The translations under genes were made by a program, and so were the position numbers. Under the pieces are notes generated by a model. It saw only the letters and a list, made by a program, of their open reading frames with translations. It searched no databases and was not told the DNA's origin. From Branchiostoma floridae (Eukaryota > Chordata > Leptocardii > Amphioxiformes > Branchiostomatidae), in contig NC_049994.1 in assembly GCF_000003815.2 (NCBI RefSeq), positions 15,232,659 through 15,296,658 of the forward strand: a DNA stretch of 64,000 bases, in the 5' to 3' direction. Positions 9,501 to 18,674 of the stretch are shown piece by piece (the first letter of the stretch is position 1; every line of letters starts with the position of its first letter).

Positions 9501-11378
9501 TTGGCTCCAGCTTTTTATCGGGCTTTCTATTTTATCTGGCTTTCTATTCTGTACCATTATCTCTCTGGTGGCCAAACATAAAGCAAATGGTACAAAATAG
9601 AAAGCCAGATAAAATGCCTAAAAACGTGTCTTTCAACAGCCGGAGTCGATCCTCTGCTTGGAGAGTTCATATGACACTGTAAATGCAAAAACTTTCACAG
9701 TGAGTGGTCTAATGTTTGCGGTTTTCGCGGTGGCCACTTCACTGTGAACTTAAAACCATCGCAAACATTTTTCCATGGCAGTAAGAGACTATAGAGCATG
9801 GTGCTACCGCAAACTTAAAACCACTGCAAAGGTCCTTTTTCCCGCTGACGGGATATCGAACTCCCGCTAACTTAAATGCATTTATAGTACTGTACGATAA
9901 TATCTCCTTTTTTAGTTAAATCCCACACTATAACTTATAGTATAAGAACATAAGTAGTTGCTTAATGTGGGCTAACATGCTTGAAAATTGTTGCAAACTA
10001 CATCATTCTGCACTCACCCCATGGTTCCCTTCATGGTCTTCTCCAGAGCCTCCTCTGTGTCCTTTTCAAAGACAGCTTCATTCTCCTCCACATCTTCCGT
10101 GCTGTTGTCATGGCAACTGGAGGCAGAATTCTCGTCTGCAAAGGTGTCAATCTTCTCTGACTCTTCCTCGACATCCTTGTCAGGGTCGGGTTCCTTCAAG
10201 TCTTCTGTCTTCTCCTTGTCTTGACTCTCTGAGGAGTTTGCAGAATCTTTCTCGAGAGCTCCGTCACTCATAAGATGCAGAATGACTTCTGGGTACTGAG
10301 TGAGCAGCACCTTGGCAACTGCCCAAGGGTCGCTGGACCAGTTTGTAAGAGGAGGGCAATTTTCTTCTTCTCCTTCTACATCGCTCTTCTCACAGTTTGC
10401 CTCGAGATCAGCCTTGCTCCATCCCTGCTGGTCTTCGTCGACAAAGTCGGAGACTTGCTGCTTGCCAGTTTGCTGTTGGGGTTGTGTGGTGATGGTACAT
10501 GAAGTGGGTTCTTTCTCACTAGACAGGCTCACTGACAACTCACACTGTTGGGGCTGTGTGGTGATGGTGCATGACGTGGCTTCTTTCTCATTGGATGCCA
10601 GGCTCACCCACAACTCACACTGTTGAGGCTGAGAGGTGGTGGTGTTGTCATCCTCCTTCTCATCTGGCAAACTCACCTGTAGGACACATTTTTGACATAC
10701 AGTCTCTTTCTAATGGTGCTTTCAAAACACTCTGTACTTTGTTTGGATTCTCCTCTTTGCAAAGTCTATACTACAAAATGTATGGTTTGACTTGAATTAC
10801 ATTGTACAAACTGGTTGTTTTGCACCCTCTTAAATCACACAACTTTGATTAATCAATCAGTGTCCTACCAGACACCTACAGAGGGGGAGTCAGGATTTGA
10901 CTTCTACAAATTATCACCAATTAATTAAGACATTGTTTACATTCATCTGTCCGTTCATGACTTGATATATCTTTGTAACTTTCTTGTTTGATGGTGGTGC
11001 TAACTAAAGTTGACCTAGCTCGTGTACACTGTCATTTTGTTTGTACTTGTTCATTTATGTTTGTTTGATTAAAAAATTAAAAAAATAAAAACTCACCTGT
11101 AAGTTGTCATCATCATCAGATTTCTCTGCAAAGATGTCAGTTTCCGTTACTCCAGCCTTGATGCTGTCTTCTTGCTCTGCTTCATTGATGTACCTGTTGT
11201 CAGTGACTGTGAGGATTTTCAGCACTCTGTCTGTGCCGTTATCCTTCAAGACTGAAGGATCAGGGGAAGAATCGGGGACATCTTTGGATGCATCTGACTT
11301 TTCTTTTTCTTCCTTTTCTTTCAAATGGGCCTCCTTTGGAGTTGTATGATCTCTGTCAGAGTTACCGGTGATGGCCAT
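397..11378 (-). CDS. MAP3K14: TAZ zinc finger - NIK-like protein kinase, complete gene model (14 coding exons)
   Basis: Seen: 14 exons (11378-11097, 10676-10018, 9268-9159, 8616-8547, 7822-7681, 7329-7117, 6853-5618, 5207-4871, 4582-4416, 3841-3712, 3025-2894, 1815-1697, 1227-1072, 558-397) join with matching phases into 3915 nt, about 1304 residues. Order: acidic Ser/Glu-rich N-terminus (1-310), Lys/Arg-rich segment (about 314-410), TAZ finger (about 505-593), Pro-rich region with PPRRRRKKSS, linker, kinase (about 1040-1250). Known: NIK (MAP3K14) is the kinase of non-canonical NF-kB signalling; vertebrate NIK has no TAZ domain. The kinase part carries NIK hallmarks: [30 protein letters not shown]-like [10 protein letters not shown]. 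Inferred: a cephalochordate NIK orthologue or close relative with an added zinc finger. Uncertain points are the 3' end (possible further exon at the window edge) and whether every transcript joins the TAZ and kinase parts. Confidence 0.8.
1072..1227 (-). CDS. MAP3K14: TAZ-NIK gene, exon 13, kinase C-lobe NIK signature
   Basis: The 156-nt exon (52 codons, phase 0) lies between TTTTTTCAG and ATC|GTAAGT. It encodes GTQTHMPTEV (APE-like motif as PTE) and [20 protein letters not shown], which is the strongest NIK-specific match in the gene. Confidence 0.9.
1697..1815 (-). CDS. MAP3K14: TAZ-NIK gene, exon 12, DFG exon
   Basis: The 119-nt exon completes the catalytic loop (AAN, metal-binding Asn about 1162) and contains SSDGAHLKLIDFG, the DFG Asp at about 1176. 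Acceptor CCCTACAG, donor GAG|GTGGGT. Its acceptor and first about 36 nt are tandemly copied twice in the upstream intron. Confidence 0.85.
1783..2230. repeat. 160-bp tandem repeat, about 2.8 copies, including an exon edge
   Basis: Units start at about 1783, 1943 and 2103. The first two are nearly identical and the third has diverged. Each holds the first about 36 nt of the DFG exon plus its acceptor and about 120 nt of intron. Confidence 0.95.
2713..2890. mobile_element. short inverted-repeat element (MITE) at a 5' splice site
   Basis: 178 bp with ends CTGTAAATGCA / TGCATTTACAG, an internal inverted repeat (cgcggtggtttta, aaccaccgc) and a TA duplication (2711-2712, 2891-2892). No coding capacity. 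A relative lies at 9677-9887. Confidence 0.8.
2894..3025 (-). CDS. MAP3K14: TAZ-NIK gene, exon 11, kinase catalytic loop
   Basis: The 132-nt exon ends in the catalytic loop IVHSDVK. HRD is replaced by HSD, comparable to HGD in NIK, while the catalytic Asp (about 1157) and Lys (about 1159) are kept. The donor AAAG|GTACTG abuts an inserted inverted-repeat element: intron bases from +4 on come from its terminus. Confidence 0.85.
3190..3515 (-). mobile_element. probable tRNA-derived SINE
   Basis: Read on the minus strand, TAGCCAAGTTGGTAGAGTG matches a pol III A box and GAGTTTGAGCCC a B box at tRNA-like spacing. The body ends near an ATTTATTTATTTATTC tail. The reading frame across it is not a gene. 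The exact ends are uncertain. Confidence 0.5.
3712..3841 (-). CDS. MAP3K14: TAZ-NIK gene, exon 10, kinase helix C to hinge
   Basis: The 130-nt exon encodes the helix-C Glu (RRDEL, about 1082), then PYIAAHFGAVREG and the hinge IFMEFLEG. These two motifs are near-identical to NIK. Donor GAAG|GTAGGT. Confidence 0.85.
3900..4445. repeat. degenerate tandem array containing the glycine-loop exon's donor edge
   Basis: At least three diverged copies, about 155-165 bp each, share caacct-tcttagcagc-like, ttgctcctc and actaatatcagt blocks. The copy at about 4182-4300 is closest to the true exon edge at 4340-4450 and keeps the AAG|GTTGG donor; copies near 4026-4180 and 3900-4020 are weaker. Confidence 0.75.
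4416..4582 (-). CDS. MAP3K14: TAZ-NIK gene, exon 9, kinase glycine-rich loop and VAIK lysine
   Basis: The 167-nt exon contains LGSGRFGTVY (Gly-rich loop, residues about 1046-1055) and HFAAKK, whose first Lys (about 1071) is the ATP-binding lysine. The donor is the weak AAG|GTTGGA, but ending here gives a helix-C region of exactly NIK length. The 3' edge of this exon is copied in the flanking intron. Confidence 0.85.
4830..4835 (-). promoter_or_regulatory. intronic polyadenylation signal AATAAA
   Basis: A minus-strand AATAAA lies 36 nt into intron 8, while the exon 8 reading frame stays open for about 38 codons into the intron. Use of this site would give a TAZ protein without the kinase. Presence is seen; use is inference. 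Confidence 0.35.
4871..5207 (-). CDS. MAP3K14: TAZ-NIK gene, exon 8, linker before kinase
   Basis: The 337-nt exon is spliced in phase to the TAZ exon (CAG / GTA) and leaves one base for exon 9. It encodes a linker with a helical-looking stretch (HWEQLAEELLTTNRRVTNQE). The junction residues EG plus the next exon's VLDLHAEKLPP resemble, from memory, the stretch directly before the NIK kinase domain, which supports the exon 8-9 join. Confidence 0.75.
5618..6853 (-). CDS. MAP3K14: TAZ-NIK gene, exon 7, TAZ zinc finger and Pro-rich region
   Basis: The 1236-nt exon (412 codons, phase 0) holds a clean TAZ finger at about 6551-6817. Its ligand-type clusters CNCSSC, VKHVTAC, CEIC, CAVSHSRAC and CPIAFC match the three HCCC sites of CBP/p300 TAZ2, and the closing FCRDVKIKL matches the family's FCLNIKxKL. 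In CBP/p300 TAZ domains bind transactivation domains. After it come a repeated Pro-rich unit (two copies of MLGARPK), a basic PRRRRKKSS stretch and an acidic C-terminal part. Acceptor TTTTCCAG; donor CAG|GTATTT. Confidence 0.85.
6551..6817 (-). other. TAZ zinc-finger domain
   Basis: About 89 residues with 13 Cys and several His spaced as in the CBP/p300 TAZ domain. A helix-forming lead (QQFIQALMTSYLHRQH) corresponds to the first TAZ helix, followed by three Cys/His clusters. Family membership is clear from spacing; the binding partner is unknown. Confidence 0.85.
7117..7329 (-). CDS. MAP3K14: TAZ-NIK gene, exon 6, Ser/Pro-rich then acidic
   Basis: The 213-nt exon (71 codons, phase 0 at both ends) runs between TGTACAG and TTG|GTAAAG. 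It encodes a Ser/Pro-rich, probably disordered linker ending in an acidic run (EETAEEEEPPED) just before the TAZ exon. Confidence 0.7.
7681..7822 (-). CDS. MAP3K14: TAZ-NIK gene, exon 5, Arg/Gly-rich segment with two possible acceptors
   Basis: The exon ends ACACAG|GTAAGG and encodes GRRRGRRGGGRQAARR, an RGG-like basic tract, then a Ser/Gln-rich tail. Two in-frame acceptors 15 nt apart (exon starts 7822 or 7807) would add or drop five residues. The upstream site has the better pyrimidine tract. Confidence 0.65.
8547..8616 (-). CDS. MAP3K14: TAZ-NIK gene, exon 4, basic segment
   Basis: The 70-nt exon runs between TTTTTGTAG and AAAAG|GTACG. Phase agreement with exons 3 and 5 selects the Lys/Arg-rich frame (KKQVLKQKTRKHSPRSQCAV), extending the basic region. 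The other frames either stop or break the junctions. Confidence 0.6.
8828..9145. repeat. palindrome-rich repeat with GTGCAGG motifs
   Basis: This intronic stretch has many direct and inverted copies of cctgca / tgcagg, including the palindrome cctgcaccggtgcagg. It resembles a decayed inverted-repeat element; ends and duplication are not clear. Confidence 0.4.
9159..9268 (-). CDS. MAP3K14: TAZ-NIK gene, exon 3, basic segment
   Basis: The 110-nt exon lies between acceptor TTTACAG and donor GGGG|GTAAGT and is phase-matched on both sides. It encodes a strongly basic peptide (KKQQKLKKRTPTKTEHDKKK) that could act as a nuclear localisation or nucleic-acid-binding stretch. Only this frame joins both neighbouring exons without a stop. 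Confidence 0.65.
9525..9625. repeat. imperfect hairpin
   Basis: tatctggctttctattctg-taccat and its inverted copy atggtac-aaatagaaagccagata lie about 40 bp apart in intron 2 of the kinase gene, so the transcript could fold into a stem of about 25 bp. No function is known. Confidence 0.55.
9677..9887. mobile_element. second copy of the CTGTAAATGCA inverted-repeat element
   Basis: Ends CTGTAAATGCA and TGCATTTATAG with internal gtttgcgg / ttcgcggtgg blocks as in 2713-2890. It is more decayed and non-coding, in another intron of the same gene. Confidence 0.7.
10018..10676 (-). CDS. MAP3K14: TAZ-NIK gene, exon 2, acidic region with internal peptide repeat
   Basis: The 659-nt exon begins after CTACAG and ends ATGGG|GTGAGT, leaving two bases that complete a Gly codon with exon 3. 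It encodes about 220 acidic residues. Two near copies of a segment with the shape QPQQCEL.VSL.S.EKE.TSCTITT, followed by a partial third, show a recent internal duplication. The rest is Glu/Asp/Ser-rich with no known fold; a short hydrophobic stretch (AVAKVLLTQYPEVILHLM) may form a helix. Confidence 0.75.
11097..11378 (-). CDS. MAP3K14: TAZ-NIK gene, coding exon 1 (start codon)
   Basis: The first coding exon encodes 94 residues starting MAITGNSDRD and ending in an Asp run (DDDDNLQ) before donor CAG|GTGAGT. The ATG at 11378 sits in a good context (GGCATGG). Ten bases upstream an acceptor (CTATAG) ends a 5' untranslated intron. The exon then begins ATGTGA, a start codon directly followed by stop, so translation should reinitiate at 11378. 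The peptide is highly charged (KEKEEKEKSD) and shows no recognisable domain. Confidence 0.75.
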
Positions 11379-11387
11379 GCCTCACAT

Positions 11388-14300
11388 CTATAGGAGGAAA
11401 CAAGGAAGAATCATAAATGGAAAACAGAAAAATGTTGATGTCAATCAACCACATAACCATTTTGCGTTAAAAAAATGATTGATGTACAACTTAATTATAA
11501 TACATGTCTTACTTCTTGGTAATATATATTTGAAGACATTTGTAACTTGGGTTTATGCCAGGCATATGGACCCTCTTCTGCATACTAACATTGTGTGACT
11601 CAAAGATGGCCTTCCTGAGGTCAATCTACAGTTGAACATGTAGCTTGAATACAAATGAAATCGCTAATTTCAAACCATGTATTTGTCTTATAGCTACATG
11701 CATACATCATTCTTCTTTTGGGGATGGATTTTTTTTCTACAATAGAAGAGTTTCTGAGAAATGCCTATGATAACTAGAAAGGCAACATTTTTGAAAAAAA
11801 TGCAGGATGTGGGCGAAGGGAAAAGAAAGTAAAAATCGCAAGAGAAGAAACAGCTAGAAAGGCAAGATTTTCGCGAAAATGCAGCAAATCTTTCCCTTTC
11901 AAAAAGCTTGAAACGTACAGAGCATGGAACAGCCCCAGCTTTTCCTGTGTTTTGGAAGAATATCTGAGCAAAAATAAAATGTAGGCTTCGCCCACATAAA
12001 TATATCTGTATGGTATATCACAGGCCCTACTTACATATGTAGTACATGTACTTTCACTTTGTTTCCATGGGATGGGCTCTAATCTGATCAATGACTCACC
12101 AGTTTCTATGGCCTGTTCCATCTAGCAATTTCAAGAGGGGTGTAGTGGTTATGTATTTATCTAAACACTCACAGGAGGATACAATTACCAGTGTAAGCTT
12201 TTTGGTATTGGACACCAATGTTTCCAACAACAACAAAAAAGAAGGAAGTTTGATGTACTAGTCTACCAATCCATTCCATACAAAATATTACAGTTACACA
12301 AATGACCAGCATGTACACGGGCAAACCTACAAGCTAAACGATTATCAGGTAATTAATAAATCATCTGAGTACAAATGCATTACCCGAGGGGAAAAAACTA
12401 CATCTCAACCTTGCAATAAATTTTGGAAGATATGTCTTGCCAAGAAAAATGAAGTCCTTCAACTTCATATACTAGTATTCATCTACATACAGCAGCATTT
12501 TAAATCTGTCTGACAAGAGAAAGGGGAAATGGAAGGGGAAGTACCATGTTTCCAAGTATTTTGAAACATTTGTATCACTGTTAGTGTTACAAGACAATAC
12601 ATTAGAAGCCGCTTAATTGCGCGGACTATTTGCCAGTGCATTTCGTGCAATTATTTGACTGGTGCAATAATGCGAACTTATCTAACTGGACCGCACTGTT
12701 TTGGGATTTAGGGTATCCGTGCAGTTAACAAAAGTGTGCGATAATCCGGTGTGCAATTAAGTGGCTTCTACTCTACTGTATACGTAGTACCACATATATT
12801 GTGCAAGTATCACATCTGTTAAGACACCCAGTAGCTTTTTACACATTAAGCAGGAAATACAGTTGATCACATGAAAGGGGAAGTACCTGGCATTACTCAG
12901 CAATTCGTACAATGGCTTTGTTTGGATTTTGACACCCCCTAAATTGTTTTTCACAGATCATCAAACAAAGACATGGAAATAAACACACCTTTACAACAGT
13001 TAGTACAATGTGTTTGGAACCTATGTCAATTCAATTGATAAAATGCCGACACCACTTCAAAAATGTTCTGTCAACATTTGGCAAAGTCTCAGAAATTCAT
13101 CCTTCTAATATACTTTTTGCACATACTATTCTGTGATTGTTGATTTCAAAATCCTATATATCTAAACAACTTTCCTAGAAGACCCCATGTTTTTTAGCCT
13201 TTAGACAGAATAAAGAACAAAGAAACTTTTCGTCTTTCTAAAAAAAAAAACACCAATCTCGCCAAGACAGCCTATCACTGTATCAGTCTACCTGCCTGAT
13301 GCAATAATCTACAACATAATGCAACCTAGCTTACCTGAATAACAGTATGTGTATCCTCACTGCAGATATAGATTACAAAATTTGACTCCCAGCACTACTG
13401 ATTGCTGTATAAAACCCCAAAGAAGTTCAAGTCTAAACAGAGTTACAAAGAATGCAAGATGGCGGGTCCCCTCCTACTTCCCCGTGTCCAAAAACAAAAG
13501 TTCCCGGATGTTGAATAACAAGGCGTTTAGGTCTGTGTTGTGTATGTAAATGAACTCAAAGGTCAGCATTGCTTAGACTCAGAGAGAGCCTGAAGGCAAC
13601 ATACCACACAATAACAAGTGCTAATGTATATAAGCAAAAGTCTCTTTCTCCACTGCAGATTTGGCCAGCTAGACAGCATGCTATGCGAGACGTTTGGCTT
13701 CATTGTACTTGTACTTGTAGGCAGTTTTTGCGACCTCAATAGTTTTACCTTGCTTCTTAATTAAGGGAGTTGACGACCTTAAACCATGCCCGTTCCTACA
13801 AATTGTACAATGGATGGTGAGTGAGTGTGACTGTATAACACAAGTGTCACATGTTATATAGATACAAGACTGATACTGTTAAATGTCAAGTTTGACAACT
13901 TAAATCTGTCCAGACGATTTGTCAAGTTCCTTTTTCAGGTTGAAAGATCGTGACTTAGATCATGAAATTAGCTATATGGGTGCTCAGGGTATCATAGTAG
14001 TACAGTCTGCACAGTATCATATACACCATTGAATGTCTTGTTTTTGGAAGAGGGTGATACAAGTTTTGCTAGGTGCTCTTTGAAAGCTAGCAAGACTCAA
14101 ACTCAAAGCAACTGGACCTGAAAATGTTCTACTCAAGTCAAATGCTAACTCAACCCATGTCATGAAAAATATCAACTCAACAGGTCCCAAGGGATGAAAA
14201 ATAAAAACCTGTTTAGTATATATTTTGGAGGTCATACATTGTAGCATGTAAAGAGGAATCTTATAACCTGGACCATGTCATTGTTGTAAAGGTAGTCCAT

Positions 14301-15851
14301 AGTTGATCTAGCTTATCAAGTCTTATACTGAAACAATGTTTTATTATTTTGGTAGAGAGAAAGCGAGTCCTTCAAGCATCTATGTAATGGTAGAGTTATA
14401 AATCAGCTATTGTTAAGAACCTTCCCTCACTAAACATGCAATGAATAAAGGAATTCCAAACATACTTCCTTTGTGGTTTTTGTATTTCTGAATGCTGAAA
14501 TTCATTTCTAGCTCAAGTTGCTTAACAATAAAAAAATTAGATGCTACATAAATTTTGCCATAAAACATACTAGTAACAAGTTACAACAGTAGTTCCTGTT
14601 CCGTGCTTTACAACCAAACCCAGACGGTAAACATTGATAAGGCGGATACACTGCACTGCCGCCATATTGTTGTGGCGTAGCAAACAATTCCGACAACGAC
14701 ATGCCAGCCTATCTCACAACACAAGAGAACACAAACTTGTCATCTTGTATACATTTCAGAATCTCTGTATCATTTTAACAGTAGAGCAACATGGCATCAA
14801 CTTCACATTCTGTCAAAGACAAAAACTTTTTAAGTCAGAAGTGAAAACCTGGTCTGTGACATCATTTTCACAACTGTTGCTGCTGAATCATTTATCGTAA
14901 ATAAGCAAATATCTAAATCCTTCTGCATATGTCAATTCTACCTATGACAATCCTGTCAACACATTTGGTAAGGTTTGTCGGAATCATAAACACTGCCCGG
15001 GCAAGTTTTAAGTATGACGTCACCTTGATTTTTTAAGGTTACTTGAACAACAGTGGCCAAAACAGGTTTTTGACCGCCATTTTTTTTGAGAATCCGTTTC
15101 CTCAAATTCAAAAACAACAGCACTGTTTTAATAGTCCCCACTGTCAACATATCAGCAACAGTAATACTGACCATAAAATGTTGCACCAATTCTCTACTAG
15201 TGAGCATTTCAACAAACTCTTGATAAGAACTTATTTTTTTTTACAGTTAGAGGCCCTAGCTGTCTTCCTAGACATCACATGACCCCAGTTCCAGGTATTG
15301 AGGCCATGTCCATTTCGAGGAAGTAATAGCTAAACAGTGACAACATAGCTACAGATCTAAACATTTAAGTACCACAAAGGTATGAATGCCTAACAAATAT
15401 GTATAAAATACATACCCCCTTTTAGGGAAGGTGTATTTGGGGCATAGGGCCTAATAACAACTAGTGAAAGTGACCAGGTTCTAAACACCTACAAATTTGC
15501 ATGTCTGTAAAATAACAAGCCCGCCAGACAATAGGGAGGTGTTAAAAACGTGAATACGACTATCTAGCAACAGTTAGTGCCTCCTTAGCACCATTTATAG
15601 CTAATCTACACATCTGTAGTACGATTTAACAAGGAAGAGGGCATTCAAGTAAGGAAATCGCAGATTTTAGCTGCCAACACGGAGCTCGAAGTTGTTGAAA
15701 TCAACCGACCGGCCGTTGGGCGATCCGTATATACGGGGCGGTCCCCCCGAACCCCCTTCCGATTACATGCCCTTTACCGGCCCCTAAACCAAAATACAGC
15801 CCTCTAATTTCAGAGAGAGTACAAGGGAGCATTCATAAGATGGCTACTCAC
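11388..15851 (-). other. inferred first (5' UTR) intron of the TAZ-NIK gene
   Basis: The acceptor at 11388 and the strong minus-strand donor CTAG|GTGAGT at 15852/15851 are the best pair for a 5' untranslated intron. In between I see no gene. The stretch holds AT-rich unique DNA, the inverted-repeat element at 12603 and a YY1-like CAAGATGGCGG at 13455-13465 that could mark another start site. Confidence 0.35.
12603..12770. mobile_element. short inverted-repeat element (MITE)
   Basis: Ends TAGAAGCCGCTTAATTGC and GCAATTAAGTGGCTTCTA are near-perfect inverted copies. The interior also pairs (gcggac, gtccggt-like) and contains no coding sequence. 168 bp. Confidence 0.75.
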
Positions 15852-16260
15852 CTAGAAGGTTGTTCAAACTCCCCGATTTCCGTAAAACTTCGACATAAAC
15901 TCCTGAGAAGTACGTGACCGATCATCGATCAGTACATGAACAGATCACTGTAACTTGTGATGGGGACTGTTTACAACGTAAAAAAATCCTGACGCCGGAA
16001 AAAGTAGACCATGTGATAAGACGAAGTAAAATGCCATCAATCAGATGTTTGCCATCAGTATTTTACAACTGGGCTGTGTATTTTCTGATGAAGAAAATTA
16101 GTGGACATTTCAACGATGTATTTGTCGAAGGAAGTTCAAGGGACTCACTGAGATCGGCGGATGGATTTTGAAACGGATAGTTTAGTGCTGACATCATCCT
16201 CCCAGTGTTTGGCGCGAACCTGGCGACCTTTGAACTCTGAAGCTGGCCCTGATTGGTAGA
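15852..16260 (-). promoter_or_regulatory. candidate promoter and 5' exon of the TAZ-NIK gene
   Basis: Minus strand: a CCAAT box (ACCAATCAGG, 16250-16258), then an E2F-type TTCGCGCCAAA (16208-16218), then about 350 bp ending in the donor CTAG|GTGAGT at 15852. The arrangement fits a TATA-less promoter with a non-coding first exon. Linkage to the gene at 11378 is inferred. Confidence 0.4.
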
Positions 16261-18031
16261 CAGTATTCTCTCTGCAACAGGTGGCTACAAGTAGAATAAC
16301 TTTCAAATACTAGAAATACTATTTCCTGATGATATTCCCTTATCATAATGAAGAAAGGAGAAAGTTATTGACCATATGTGACAACACCGTCGGAACAACA
16401 TAACCTGAAACAAGTAGAGAAGTAACTGAACTTTAATCCAACGCAACTTTAATCCAACACTTTTCAGAACCCATCTGTCAGTCAAAAACTAGCTCCGGTT
16501 TGCAAATTCTTTTGAGTGCTTTACAAGACCAGTAAGGTATACGACTTAAAACCTTGTAAGTTTGAGCTCACAAAGATCGCATGTTGCAGCGAAAAGTTAA
16601 TCAATCTTCTGGTATGTTTTCATGCTGTTAATCAAGCCGTGGGAAGAGGGCAGCGATTGTACTTTCAAGCAACCCTACTCTTCGTCCTCACATTACACAA
16701 TCATCATCACAGTAAATATAGTGAAATATCAATATACTGTCCATCCAACACAACCAACATGCCTTGAAGTATCCCTCTTTAAAGTACAGGGCCAGGCTTT
16801 GTTACACAAATTCAGTGGAAATCCGAACACGCGCCATTTTGAATCATATTTCAGCACGCCCCTTCACCCCTATTTTTGAAAGTGATCACATCCAAAGGCC
16901 AGTAGGACGGATCTCACTGGCGATACCATTACAGCCCCACATGGGGGACGTGCTGTAGGGAGTTTGTACTGTGTTTTGCAGGGATATTTTTTGGGAGCCA
17001 TTCACAAACAACGTATTTTGCCACCATTTGCTGACCAAACAACGGATGAAAAGTTTGATAGAACGTCATAACTGTGTAGTGGAACAGCAGAACGGATTTG
17101 CCGCTGGTTGATGTATTTTCGGGCCGTGTTTTGATCGCTGCTATCAGCAGTTTACTGACATGCCGATTTGCCAATTTAACCTTGAGTAAGTGCCTGCCGA
17201 TTGATACAAATTTGTCGTTGTAAATATGAAATCCATAGATAAACAGCCTTGTTATATTATTGTGTTGGATTAAAGTTCCACTGGGAATAGAATCCCAAAG
17301 GACTTGCTATCAGTTACACTGTCTTTGAAATGTTATTTTCTCGCGACACAACAGAAAGTGGCTGACCAATGCATGTGTAGCAATGGCCGGGGAAACATAG
17401 TAAACAATGCACTTAACAGTTTCCAGAATGCGCTAAAGCCCGCTTGTTTATTCATGGTTCAGTTTAGAATTTGTTGGAATGTGTTGGATTAAAGTTCAGT
17501 GCCGTGTATTCAATGCGGCGTTACTTCTATCATGTCCCGACTCCGTATCTGTCCACCTACGCCAATATAACGTTATATAACGTTAACGTTAACGTTACAT
17601 GTAACGTTACTGCCTTGCAATGCCATGCAGAAGAGAAGTCCTGCAATAACAATGTGAAACGGTCTATGCCACTATATTTTGTATTGTGCGTAACAATGTT
17701 AGATTAGTACACTAATATTGATACATGTAGCTTATACCTGTTAGTTATATATGTTGACTTCTTGATCTCTCGTTATGGGGTAATCCCATCTTGTTTTTTA
17801 TCACTTAAATGGCAGACAATATTAATTGTGCTGGGGACGGGACCAGATGACTACAAGACGCAAAAAGTAGCCTGTGTCCTCAGTATACATTAGGCCGGGG
17901 ATGTGTTTTGAGCCGGGCCCAGCGGGGGGTGTCTGCGAGGGAAAATGGGTTTTGCAGTGAAGTGAAACGTAAGGCCTACCTGCCTGAGTGCGTAGACCAT
18001 CCCTGACTGGCTGACGTGTTCTATGGACATG
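16261..18031. other. no gene seen
   Basis: AT-rich sequence with only short random frames on both strands. It includes a palindromic run of taacgtt/aacgtta units (about 17565-17612). The same motif recurs near 19325 and 21815, so it may come from a dispersed repeat. Confidence 0.6.
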
Positions 18032-18674
18032 AGGGGTGCCTAAGTAATCATACGATCCTTACGGAAAACATACGATCCTTACGGAAAACATACGATCCTT
18101 ACGGAAAACATACGATCCTTACGGAAAACATACGATCCACTACTAAGAAACATACGATCCTTACGGAAAACATACGATCCACTACTAGGAAACATACGAT
18201 CCTTACGGAAAACATACGATCCACTACTAGAAACATACGATCCTTACTAATTTGCTGGACCACGTGACATCAGCGGCAAATTCAAGGTGGCGGACTCTGG
18301 AGAACTTCCTTTTCTTGCCGGCTAAGAAGTCAGCAGTGTAGATTGGGGTTTTGGTGTTTAGGAGGATGTGATAAGCCCGTACGCAAAGATATCGTAACGA
18401 ATAATAAGCAATCCCGAGGCCACCATAGTGAATCTGCCGCTTGTGTGACGTGACCCATGCGTTGGTCCAAAAGATTAGTAAGGATCGTATGTTTCTAGTA
18501 GTGGATCGTATGTTTCCCGTAAGGATCGTATGTTTCTAGTAGTGGATCGTATGTTTTCTGTAAGGATCGTATGTTTCCTAGTAGTGGATCGTATGATTTC
18601 CGTAAGGATCGTATGTTTCCTAGTAGTGGATCGTATGTTTTCCGTAAGGATCGTATGATTACTTAGGCACCCCT
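18032..18674. mobile_element. fold-back element with tandem 20-bp repeats in its arms
   Basis: Outer ends AGGGGTGCCTAAGTAATCAT and its inverse at 18655-18674. Each arm (about 18048-18250 and 18476-18660) is made of catacgatccttacggaaaa units, partly alternating with catacgatccactactag variants. The arms enclose about 220 bp that are themselves imperfectly inverted (accacgtgac, gccgct blocks). No open reading frame and no clear target duplication. Confidence 0.85.

Noticed and set aside
9401-9682. 93-codon plus-strand frame with hydrophobic stretches
   Set aside because: Within a kinase-gene intron and spanning a hairpin repeat and the start of a MITE; no coding support.
18048-18250. Regular 20-bp repeats resembling a CRISPR array
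   Set aside because: No unique spacers of constant length, inverted copy on the other side, eukaryotic context; it is the arm of a fold-back element.
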